From assembly GCA_034437615.1 (NCBI GenBank), contig DAOTTW010000268.1, positions 1 to 30,111 on the forward strand: a DNA stretch of 30,111 nt. Reading direction: 5' to 3'. The stretch comes from DAOTTW01 sp034437615. Its GTDB lineage: Bacteria > Chloroflexota > Anaerolineae > Aggregatilineales > Phototrophicaceae. Shown here one piece after another: positions 13,912-20,665 of the stretch (position 1 is the first letter of the stretch; each line of letters begins with the position of its first letter). The notes under the pieces are model-generated. The model saw nothing but the letters and a program-made list of their open reading frames with translations, had not been told where the DNA came from and ran no database searches. A program made the translations under genes and the position numbers.

Positions 13912-14331
13912 CTAGATTTCTTCAGCGCCGATTTCGTCGTAATCGACCAACTCAAGGATCACCATGTCGGCGTTATCACCCTTACGTGGCCCTAAACGAT
14001 AAATGCGCGTATAGCCGCCTTCACGTTCTCCATACAGCGGCGCAAGCTCATCGAAAATCTTGCCCACCAGCACGCGGTCATTATACAGGCGGCTGCCGAC
14101 AATGCGACGGGCATGTACGGCGGCTTCCTCGCGGCCACTTTCCTCTGCACGAGCTAACCCGCGCTTCGCAACCGTGATCTGGCGCTCTACAAAGACCCGC
14201 ACGAAATCAGCCTTGGCGCGGGTCGTCTTGATGCGCCCATGTGTAATCAGCGAGCGTGCAAGGTTGCGCTGTAGCGCTTTGCGGTGGCCGCTATCACGGC
14301 CCAGTTTTTTCCCTTTAATCCGATGACGCAT
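13912..14331 (-). CDS. rplQ: 50S ribosomal protein L17
   Basis: A 139-residue protein lining the peptide exit tunnel mouth. The start MRHRIKGKKLGRDSGHRKALQRNLARSLITHGRI is diagnostic (first residues MRHRIKGKKLGR, then HR-KAL-RNL). The C-terminal part has YTRIYRLGPRKGDNADMVILELV, followed by a short acidic tail. A 202-nt gap with a dispersed repeat separates it from rpoA, which is unusually wide for this junction. Confidence 0.97.
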   Translation of the reverse strand: MRHRIKGKKLGRDSGHRKALQRNLARSLITHGRIKTTRAKADFVRVFVERQITVAKRGLARAEESGREEAAVHARRIVGSRLYNDRVLVGKIFDELAPLYGEREGGYTRIYRLGPRKGDNADMVILELVDYDEIGAEEI

Positions 14332-14404
14332 GATGCGAACTCCGTTTTATCTGTCTTATTGCTCAGGTGCTAGTACCACACAATAGCGTGGTCATGTGTT
14401 TTTT

Positions 14405-14500
14405 CGTGGCGGACGCAGCAAGCCGCGTCCCTACGTAACCATCTTGGGCCGTAGGGACACCTACTGGGCATCGCTCGTAGAGACGCGCTTATGAGCATCC
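14405..14500. repeat. Dispersed repeat copy D
   Basis: Contains the imperfect palindrome GGACGCAGC-AA-GCCGCGTCC (14411-14430) followed by CTACG, the same arrangement as at 20519 and 25538, then an inverted GTAGGGACACC about 25 nt later. It fills much of the rpoA-rplQ gap. Confidence 0.65.
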
Positions 14501-14533
14501 GCAAACCTGGTCGATTATTTTGTTGGGGTGGCC

Positions 14534-15565
14534 CTATTCTTCTTCTTCATCCTCAACAGGCCAATAGCCCTTTTCTTTGAGCTTATCGACCAACTCATCC
14601 AGCGACTTTTCACCGAAGTTGCGGATGGCCAGCATCGCGTCGGTGCCACGCTGAAGCATATCCAGCACATCCCCAATCGACGTAATGCCTGTGCGCTTGA
14701 GTGAATTAAACACGCGCACGCTCAGGTCTAGCTCTTCGATAGGCTTATCGTACAGCGCCGGATACGGGCGCTTGTCCTCTTCTCTTTCCGGCTGCGGCAT
14801 CTCGATCTCACCTGGATTCAGGCCACCGATGACGATCAGGTGCCGCATCAGGATTTGCGCGGCCTGGCTCATGGCGTCTTCGGGGCGGACGCTACCATCC
14901 GTCCAGATTTCCAGGATGAGCCTGTCGTAATTCGTGCGCTGGCCAACGCGAGCACGCTCCACATCGTAGGCAACGCGCTTAACCGGGCTGAAAATGGCAT
15001 CAACGGGCAACTCACCAATCGGCAAGCGGCCACGTTCTTCAGCCGGGCTGTAACCGCGACCAATACGCACCTCGAATTCCATTTCGATGTGTGCATCCGG
15101 CGCATCGACCGTGAACAGGTATAGCTCTGGGTTGATGATCTCAACTTCCGGCGGACGCCAGATGTCCGCAGCCGTCACGGTGCCTTCGCCGCGATGTTCC
15201 AGGCGCAGACGCGCGCTCTCGACATCGTGCAGCATCAGGCGCAGTTGCTTCACCTGCAAAATAAGCTGCGTCATGTCCTCACGCACATGCGGAATTGCGG
15301 AAAATTCGTGATGCACATCCGACACGCGGATGCTCGTCACAGCGGACCCAGGCAACGACGATAGCAGCACACGCCGCAGCGCATTGCCTAGCGTAAGCCC
15401 ATAGCCACTTTCCAGTGGACCAATCTCGAAGCGACCGTAATTGCGCGTTACGGCTGGACTATCGACCTTATGCGGGACCACCATATCCCGCGTGATGTAA
15501 TTCGCATCGCTGGTCGTGGTGTTGCTGCTGGTGGGGGGTGGGCTGGATGGGCTGGTAGAATACAT
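14534..15565 (-). CDS. rpoA: DNA-directed RNA polymerase alpha subunit
   Basis: A 343-residue RNA polymerase assembly platform. The N-terminal domain shows the conserved FEIGPLESGYGLTLGNALRRVLLSSLPGSAVT about residues 46-78 and further dimerisation elements. The C-terminal domain (about residues 270-335) has IEELDLSVRVFNSLKRTGI and the AIRNFGEKSLDEL helix that contacts UP elements and activators. The protein starts with an extra Ser/Thr/Pro-rich stretch of about 27 residues before MVVPHKVDSP; GGGAG 5 nt before the ATG at 15565 supports that longer start. rpsD, usually just before rpoA, is missing: rpsK is only 39 nt away. Confidence 0.97.
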   Translation of the reverse strand: MYSTSPSSPPPTSSNTTTSDANYITRDMVVPHKVDSPAVTRNYGRFEIGPLESGYGLTLGNALRRVLLSSLPGSAVTSIRVSDVHHEFSAIPHVREDMTQLILQVKQLRLMLHDVESARLRLEHRGEGTVTAADIWRPPEVEIINPELYLFTVDAPDAHIEMEFEVRIGRGYSPAEERGRLPIGELPVDAIFSPVKRVAYDVERARVGQRTNYDRLILEIWTDGSVRPEDAMSQAAQILMRHLIVIGGLNPGEIEMPQPEREEDKRPYPALYDKPIEELDLSVRVFNSLKRTGITSIGDVLDMLQRGTDAMLAIRNFGEKSLDELVDKLKEKGYWPVEDEEEE

Positions 15566-15604
15566 AGCGACTCCCAGAATCCTCTATTGATTGACGGGCA
15601 GAAT

Positions 15605-16003
15605 TTACACGCGACGCTTCTTCGGGGGGCGCACACCGTTATGCGGGATGGGCGTCGTGTCGGTGATCGACCGCACCTTGAGACCACTGGCCTGAATCGC
15701 ACGGATGGCGGCTTCGCGGCCTGGACCTGGCCCCTTCACGAAGACATCGACCTCTTTCATGCCGTGCTGTTGGCTGGATTCTGAAGCAGTCTGAGCGGCC
15801 ATACGAGCGGCATAGGGTGTGCTCTTGCGGCTACCCTTGAAGCCACTCGTGCCAGCACTGGCCCAGGCGACGACATTGCCGGATTGATCGGTCATGGATA
15901 CAATCGTGTTGTTAAACGTCGCGAAGATGTGCGCCTGACCATAAGGTATATTCTTAAAGACCTTCTTGGTTGCGCGGCGGTTGGTTTTCTTTGAACGTGC
16001 CAT
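15605..16003 (-). CDS. rpsK: 30S ribosomal protein S11
   Basis: A 132-residue platform protein of the small subunit. It has the family core AHIFATFNNTIVSMTD, WASAGTSGFKGSRKSTPYAA, VFVKGPGPGREAAIRAI and the end TPIPHNGVRPPKKRRV. An AGGAG lies about 10 nt before the ATG. Two hairpins occupy the leader, one a perfect 8-bp stem. The upstream gap to rpsM is 244 nt, wider than usual. Confidence 0.98.
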   Translation of the reverse strand: MARSKKTNRRATKKVFKNIPYGQAHIFATFNNTIVSMTDQSGNVVAWASAGTSGFKGSRKSTPYAARMAAQTASESSQQHGMKEVDVFVKGPGPGREAAIRAIQASGLKVRSITDTTPIPHNGVRPPKKRRV

Positions 16004-16020
16004 GCGTTTAATCTCCTGTC

Positions 16021-16065
16021 CTTATGACATAAGCCAAGACGCGCCCTGGAGACACCGCAGGGCGC
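16021..16065. promoter_or_regulatory. Two hairpins in the rpsK leader
   Basis: CTTATG-A-CATAAG (16021-16033) is followed by GCGCCCTG (16041-16048) pairing exactly with CAGGGCGC (16058-16065) over a 9-nt loop. They lie 18-62 nt upstream of the rpsK ATG. No U-run follows on the minus strand. They could be a processing or feedback site; function is not shown. Confidence 0.4.
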
Positions 16066-16247
16066 TGGGCTGGTCTGTAAATCGGTTGTACGGCTTGCCT
16101 TAGCATGGCACACCAGCGTCGCAGGGCGAGCCACGCGGACCCTGAACCGACATACCTTGCCTGTTATCGCCTGTCTTCTGGCTGATTTTCTTTGGGCCAA
16201 AACGCCCCTGAGTAGTTGCCAGAAAGTGCAGGTGGCCTTACGCGGCC

Positions 16248-16634
16248 TTATTTCTTGGTGGCACCACGCCGGCGACCACGACCCGGAACCGTCTTGCGGG
16301 TTCCTCGGCGGGTGCGGCCATTGGTGCGCGTGCGCTGACCGTGAACGGGCAGGTTACGGCGATGGCGCAACCCACGATAGCTGTTGATGTCAATCAGGCG
16401 TTTGATGTTCGTCTGTACCTGACGCCGCAAATCACCTTCTGTCGTCAACTGACCAATTTGTTCACGGATGCGCTGTAGCTCGGCCTCGCTCAAATCCCGC
16501 ACGCGGGTGGTTTCGTCCACACCGGCGTCTGTCAGGATCGTCTTGCTAGTGGTGGAGCCAATGCCGTAGATGTAGGTTAGGGCGATCACGACGCGCTTAT
16601 CACGCGGTAAATCGACGCCTTCTATACGAGCCAT
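16248..16634 (-). CDS. rpsM: 30S ribosomal protein S13
   Basis: A 128-residue head protein contacting the P-site tRNA and L5. It shows MARIEGVDLPRDKRVVIALTYIYGIG (opening), the RVRDLSEAEL linker and the basic tail with YRGLRHRRNLPVHGQRTRTN and RTRRGTRKTV. Its position between rpmJ and rpsK is canonical. Confidence 0.98.
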   Translation of the reverse strand: MARIEGVDLPRDKRVVIALTYIYGIGSTTSKTILTDAGVDETTRVRDLSEAELQRIREQIGQLTTEGDLRRQVQTNIKRLIDINSYRGLRHRRNLPVHGQRTRTNGRTRRGTRKTVPGRGRRRGATKK

Positions 16635-16709
16635 AGCGTATCCTCAATATGATCTGGTCTTACGATCTGATAAAGTCTGTAGCGTTACTGCGAGTTGTCG
16701 GGGGCTAGC

Positions 16710-16823
16710 TTAGCCCTGCTTTTGCTTGTGCTTCGGGTTAGAACAAATTACCATCACCCGCCCGTTGCGCTTGATAATGCGGCATTTTGGGCAGCGCTTC
16801 TTGACAGAGGTCGAGACCTTCAT
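16710..16823 (-). CDS. rpmJ: 50S ribosomal protein L36
   Basis: A 37-residue zinc-binding large-subunit protein, read directly from the minus strand. It starts MKVSTSVKKRCPKCRIIKR, continues NGRVMVICSNPKHKQKQG and ends with TAA. The Cys-x2-Cys...Cys...His set (CPKC, ICSNPKH) is the zinc-binding, Cys-containing L36 type. It lies 75 nt before rpsM. Directly upstream is a strong sigma-70-like promoter rather than infA, which usually precedes rpmJ. Confidence 0.96.
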   Translation of the reverse strand: MKVSTSVKKRCPKCRIIKRNGRVMVICSNPKHKQKQG

Positions 16824-16863
16824 CACGATTATTCCTCAACTTGGGTGGTCTAACGAATATGAG

Positions 16864-16892
16864 ATTATAATAGCATAGGCAATCTGCCTCAA
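16864..16892 (-). promoter_or_regulatory. Internal promoter for rpmJ and downstream ribosomal genes
   Basis: On the minus strand, -35 TTGAGG (16887-16892), a 17-bp spacer and a perfect -10 TATAAT (16864-16869) lie 41 nt before the rpmJ ATG. It can drive rpmJ, rpsM, rpsK, rpoA, rplQ and perhaps genes beyond, independently of the inserted hydrolase gene upstream. Confidence 0.72.
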
Positions 16893-16896
16893 TCCC

Positions 16897-16925
16897 CAAT
16901 TCTCACAAGAATTGCGCAAGAATTG
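16897..16925. promoter_or_regulatory. Inverted and direct repeats abutting the rpmJ promoter
   Basis: CAATTCT (16897-16903) pairs exactly with AGAATTG (16908-16914). CAAGAATTG also repeats directly at 16906-16914 and 16917-16925 (11-bp period). The block sits between the hydrolase stop and the -35 element, so it may be an operator or part of a terminator; no T-run follows. Confidence 0.4.
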
Positions 16926-16952
16926 CCCAGGCGCGACTGACCTCACACAGAA

Positions 16953-18776
16953 CTAATCTGTTACGAATTGCGGGCCGCTCATGCGATCCGCGCAGCTTAC
17001 ATCCAGTGTACGTGCTGGGTCCGCCAGGAAATCCAGCAGGATTTGCGTCGGGCAGGGGTGAACATCCAGGGCGCTATGCCCGATGCCAGGGAAAACGATA
17101 TGGGTGCTATTCGGCAGAAAGTCCGCAGCCGCCTGCCCCCATTCCGGCGGCGTCACCGGGTCGTACTGACCGGAGAGCACCAGCGTATTCAGAGCGCTAC
17201 GCACCGGCTGATTTTCGATGGCGTCGGCGCGTGGAACGTTCCAGAGGCGGCACTCGTCAAGCTGAGCTTGCATATCGTCCATCGCGTATTCCACGATGAT
17301 CTGCGGCGCACCACCTGCCCGCGCCCTCACATCGGCAAGCTGATTGAACGGGACTTCTTCATAGCAGGTCACGCTGTTGAACATACCCGAACTGAAGTCG
17401 ATCCCAGCAGGCGTGCTGATTGCTTCGGCGTCGTCAAGACCTGCCCCCGGCATCATGGATGCGCCCATCTCGTAATCCAGCATGATAAGCTCAAACAGCA
17501 CATCGACGTATTCTTCATCGCTGAGCACATCAAGATACGTGTACAGTTCGTCCACATCCGCAAAATCAAAGTAGCTCATCAGCCAATCCTCGAACTGCGC
17601 ATCGGACATGGCATCCACATATGCAAAGACGGCTTCGTCAACTAGAGAGAAGAAGTCTTCGTCGTCCAGCGCATCCAGTTCAGCATACAGTTCATCCAGG
17701 CTATCGTAACCGAGTGCATCCAACATGAACTGGTCAAAGCCATCGGCGGCTTCGTCGCTGAATGCATCAAAGGCACTGTCGGCACGGCCTATCTCTTCCT
17801 GTGCTGCGGATACGCCATCATAGTAGGTGATGAGGGCTTCATCGTCACCTGCGGCGATGTCTGCAATCACACGCGGCAGAAACGGGATGCTGGTCGTATC
17901 GTACATCTGATTAAAGACGAAATTCAGCAGGGTCGCCCCGTCGAAGTCCATATCCGTCTCGCCATCATAAAAAAGCTGCGGCGCTGCGTCCAGGCGTTGC
18001 GCTGCACTGTAGAACTCGTCGCGCAGGTCCGGGTAGGCGCGGTTACAATTGGCATCCGCTGCACAGCCGTTGAACAGTGTCTCGTAAGCCTGATATTGCA
18101 CCTGTGCATTGGTCTCGTAGGCGTCCACATGTGGCGGATAAACGGCATCCAGCACGACGCTGCGGATATTTCGCGGATGATCGCGCATCAGCGTCAGCGC
18201 CAAACGCGACCCATACGACGAGCCGATGATATTGGCATCAGCAATCCCTAAAACCAGCAGCAAGTCGGCAATGTCGGCGGCATTTTGGGCGCTGTTATAG
18301 GCTCCCAGGTCCACGCCAGAGCCAAGCAGACGCTCGTAGCAGGTCTGCATCGCGTTATCTGCAAGGCGTTCTTCTTCCATCGCACAGCTTAGCGACGGGC
18401 GCGAATAGCCCGTACCGCGCTGGTCAATCAGGATGATGTCATAGTCTGGGCGCAATGCCGACACCAGCCAATCATCCAGGCCCGACAGCGCAGAGCCACC
18501 CGGCCCACCATCCAAGAAGATCACCGGGTCCGGTTGTGGCGCATCGCCCGTGCTGAGCAGCGTCGCGACAGCCAACGAGATAATATCGCTGTCTGGGTCA
18601 GCGCGATTTTCGGGCACGTGCAAGCGCCCACACGTCACGTCATCACCTGCATAGGGGAAGGGGCAAGCGCCTGCTTCGTAGCGGGGAATGCTCTGTGCAG
18701 GTGTCGCAAAAGCAGCGGCCAACAAAGTAAATAGCAGTACAGAACGCAGCATATGTGTGGTTTTTGTCGTGTTCAT
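16953..18776 (-). CDS. Secreted alpha/beta hydrolase (TAP-like) with an acidic insertion
   Basis: A 607-residue exported hydrolase of the tripeptidyl-aminopeptidase-like/proline-iminopeptidase type. The signal peptide is MLRSVLLFTLLAAAFATPAQS (starting at residue 9). The oxyanion region is FLDGGPGGS (87-95), followed by DQRGTGYS (118-125). The nucleophile elbow is GSSYG with Ser187; the other triad members are Asp539 (SGQYDP) and His567 (GIGHSA), in a TAP-like C-terminal part. Between about residues 331 and 448 lies a very acidic helical segment with an internal repeat (DELYAELDALDDEDF near 361-375, DELYTYLDVLSDEEY near 409-423). Its ATG overlaps the map stop (ATGA), so it is coupled to map. 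Substrate unknown; peptidase or esterase activity is likely. Confidence 0.88.
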   Translation of the reverse strand: MNTTKTTHMLRSVLLFTLLAAAFATPAQSIPRYEAGACPFPYAGDDVTCGRLHVPENRADPDSDIISLAVATLLSTGDAPQPDPVIFLDGGPGGSALSGLDDWLVSALRPDYDIILIDQRGTGYSRPSLSCAMEEERLADNAMQTCYERLLGSGVDLGAYNSAQNAADIADLLLVLGIADANIIGSSYGSRLALTLMRDHPRNIRSVVLDAVYPPHVDAYETNAQVQYQAYETLFNGCAADANCNRAYPDLRDEFYSAAQRLDAAPQLFYDGETDMDFDGATLLNFVFNQMYDTTSIPFLPRVIADIAAGDDEALITYYDGVSAAQEEIGRADSAFDAFSDEAADGFDQFMLDALGYDSLDELYAELDALDDEDFFSLVDEAVFAYVDAMSDAQFEDWLMSYFDFADVDELYTYLDVLSDEEYVDVLFELIMLDYEMGASMMPGAGLDDAEAISTPAGIDFSSGMFNSVTCYEEVPFNQLADVRARAGGAPQIIVEYAMDDMQAQLDECRLWNVPRADAIENQPVRSALNTLVLSGQYDPVTPPEWGQAAADFLPNSTHIVFPGIGHSALDVHPCPTQILLDFLADPARTLDVSCADRMSGPQFVTD

Positions 18777-19576
18777 GGCAAGGTCAGTATCATCGGCTTA
18801 TCTTCTGTGATGGCGATGGTGTGCTCAAAGTGGGCACAGAGCGAATTATCCTTCGTGACGACTGTCCAGCCGTCTTGCAGTTCATATAACTCGTTGCGGC
18901 CTGCGATGAGCATGGGTTCAATCGCGTAAGTCATGCCGACCTGTAGCTGCACATTTTCCCAGGCGGGCTGACCCCTACGCGGTTTGCGGCGCGGCCACCA
19001 GTTCGGCACGGTTGGCGGCTCATGCATCGCCTGGCCGACGCCGTGCCCCGTGTAATTCAGCGGCACGCTGTAGCCGTTTTTGCTGGCGAATTTCTGCGTG
19101 GTCAGCGCCACATCCCGAACTGTATTGCCAAGCACGGACGCCTCAATTGCGACTTCCAGCGCTTTTTGCGTCATATCCAATAAGCGCAGAACAGCCGCAT
19201 TTACCTCACCGATGGCGGCGGTAAAGGCGGCATCACCGACGTAACCCCGATGAGAACACGCGGTATCCAGGCTGATGATGTCGCCCTCTCGCAAGATGCG
19301 TTCTGCACTTGGGACGCCATGCACCAATTCGTTGTTGATGCTGGCCGTGATCGTCGCCGGAAAGGGTGGATGGTTGGGGGGTGCATAACCGAGAAACGCC
19401 GGGGTTGCACCATGATCCCGAATGACCGTCTCAGCAATTGTATCTAGTTCTTTGGTCGAAACACCTGGGCGCAACGCTTCACGCATGGCCTGATGTGCCT
19501 GCGCGACGATGCGACCTGCTTCCCGCATGATTTCGATTTCTTCAGCGCTTTTCAGCTTTACTTTGCCTTCAGCCAT
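18773..19576 (-). CDS. map: Methionine aminopeptidase, type I
   Basis: Removes N-terminal Met from nascent proteins. At 267 residues it carries the pita-bread fold residues: His86 (LVHGVP), metal ligands Asp104 (SLDTAC), Asp115 (VGDAAF), His178 (YTGHGVG), Glu220 (YAIEPM) and Glu251 (FEHTIAI). A basic stretch after PNWW (about 195-203) slightly lengthens one loop. It lies 35 nt after adk, as in many spc operons, and overlaps the following hydrolase gene by 4 nt; infA, normally next, is not here. Confidence 0.97.
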   Translation of the reverse strand: MAEGKVKLKSAEEIEIMREAGRIVAQAHQAMREALRPGVSTKELDTIAETVIRDHGATPAFLGYAPPNHPPFPATITASINNELVHGVPSAERILREGDIISLDTACSHRGYVGDAAFTAAIGEVNAAVLRLLDMTQKALEVAIEASVLGNTVRDVALTTQKFASKNGYSVPLNYTGHGVGQAMHEPPTVPNWWPRRKPRRGQPAWENVQLQVGMTYAIEPMLIAGRNELYELQDGWTVVTKDNSLCAHFEHTIAITEDKPMILTLP

Positions 19577-19611
19577 ACACCTTCTCGATCACACTTATTC
19601 TAAACCAGGCC

Positions 19612-20325
19612 CTACGCTTTGGCCCGCGCCTGCTCGATGATCTGCTTAATGCTTTCGCTCACTGCGTCAATCGCCTGGCCCGCATCCACCGTATACAGCA
19701 GGCCCTTGTTTTCATAGCGCTCGATCAGTGGGCGGGTTGTATCCAGATAGGTTTCGATGCGCGTAATCACCGCAGCAGCGTCGGCGTCGTCGTTGCGGCG
19801 TTGCAGCGTTTCGCCCGTCGCATCTAGCGTGGCCACAATACGCGGCGGAAACTGACCATGGGGGTCTTTTTCGGTTGTGACGGTCAGCCCTTGATTCTTA
19901 TAGTAGATATTATAACTGGTGCCGTCCGCTGCCTTGACGCGGCCAAACGCCCGCTTAAAGGCCACATATAGATCGAGCTTGAGTTGTAGCACGCACGTCA
20001 GCGCTTCGCCCTTCTGCGCGAGGTAGTCTTCCAGGAATGCGGCCTGCACGTTGTTACGCGGGTAGCCATCCAGAATTACGCCGTTAGCTGCGTCGGGTTG
20101 CGATAAACGATCCGCTACGACTTCGTTTGTGGTGGCGTCATCGACCAACCTACCGCTGTTCATGAGGTCCTGTACTTTTCTGGCCAGGTCATCATCGCGG
20201 CCTTTCATGGCCCGGAACATGTCGCCTGTCGATACGTGTGGGATGTCGTAAGCGCCGTTGATGTAGCCCGCCTGTACACCCTTACCAGCACCCTGCACGC
20301 CCATCAATATGACATAAAGACCCAT
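19612..20325 (-). CDS. adk: Adenylate kinase
   Basis: Interconverts ATP+AMP and 2 ADP. The 237-residue protein has a P-loop GVQGAGKG (9-16) in place of the common GPPGAGKG, the AMP-binding HVSTGDMFRA and GYPRN (about 88-92), and a LID that is longer than usual (about residues 128-177) and has no Cys, so it is a non-zinc LID. Bacterial enzymes are typically about 214 residues. GAGAGG lies about 8 nt before the ATG. The position after secY and before map is canonical, although a 340-nt repeat-rich gap separates it from secY. Confidence 0.95.
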   Translation of the reverse strand: MGLYVILMGVQGAGKGVQAGYINGAYDIPHVSTGDMFRAMKGRDDDLARKVQDLMNSGRLVDDATTNEVVADRLSQPDAANGVILDGYPRNNVQAAFLEDYLAQKGEALTCVLQLKLDLYVAFKRAFGRVKAADGTSYNIYYKNQGLTVTTEKDPHGQFPPRIVATLDATGETLQRRNDDADAAAVITRIETYLDTTRPLIERYENKGLLYTVDAGQAIDAVSESIKQIIEQARAKA

Positions 20326-20449
20326 TTTTGTATCCTCTCAAAAAAAGCAAATAAATGTATCGCCCACCTATTGTACTCTGCGGACTGTACAACGATGCGT
20401 GATGTTTATCCTGTGCCTGTTGGCCTGTATCCACATGTGTCGTGTGTCG

Positions 20450-20545
20450 CTCATGGAGAAAGCGAAACGAATTCGGATGATTTGTGTGGGGACGCCATGC
20501 TTGACGCCCGCAAATGGCGGACGCGGCAAGCCGTGTCCCTACGAT
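20450..20545 (+). repeat. Dispersed repeat copy A
   Basis: Contains AAACGAATTCGGATGATT (20465-20482), GGGACGCCATGC (20489-20500) and the imperfect palindrome GGACGCGGC-AA-GCCGTGTCC (20519-20538) followed by CTACG. This is the fullest copy in the window and shares its left part with copies B and C and its right part with copies D and E. Confidence 0.7.
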
Positions 20546-20585
20546 CATGCAGGTTTGTTTGCGTTCATCCATCAGCAGAAAAAAG

Positions 20586-20650
20586 CTAAACCACGAAGCA
20601 CACGAAGCATTCTGCCTATCTGATCTGCCTTTGTGCACTTCGTGGTTAAA
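20586..20650. repeat. Long inverted repeat with AACCACGAAG arms
   Basis: AACCACGAAG (20589-20598) is complementary to CTTCGTGGTT (20638-20647), and flanking bases extend the match imperfectly. A related element is at 22161-22212. The spacer is about 39 nt. Similar 'accacgaag...cttcgtggt' elements are scattered in many environmental bacterial genomes (recollection). Confidence 0.65.
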
Positions 20651-20665
20651 CGATCAACAATCGCG

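Larger units (their letters stand above)
20326..20665. other. 340-nt repeat-filled gap between secY and adk
   Basis: No gene is seen. The gap holds two repeat elements: copy A of the dispersed family (about 20450-20545) and a long inverted repeat with AACCACGAAG arms (about 20586-20650). The adk ribosome-binding site is at its left end. No convincing promoter was found for adk. Confidence 0.7.

Noticed and set aside
15892..16200. 102-codon minus-strand frame overlapping rpsK and its leader
   Set aside because: It overlaps rpsK in another frame, is highly basic from antiframe reading, and matches no family; the gap is better explained by the leader hairpins.
20282..20638. 118-codon frame in the secY-adk gap
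   Set aside because: It reads through repeat elements and the adk start and has no recognisable features.
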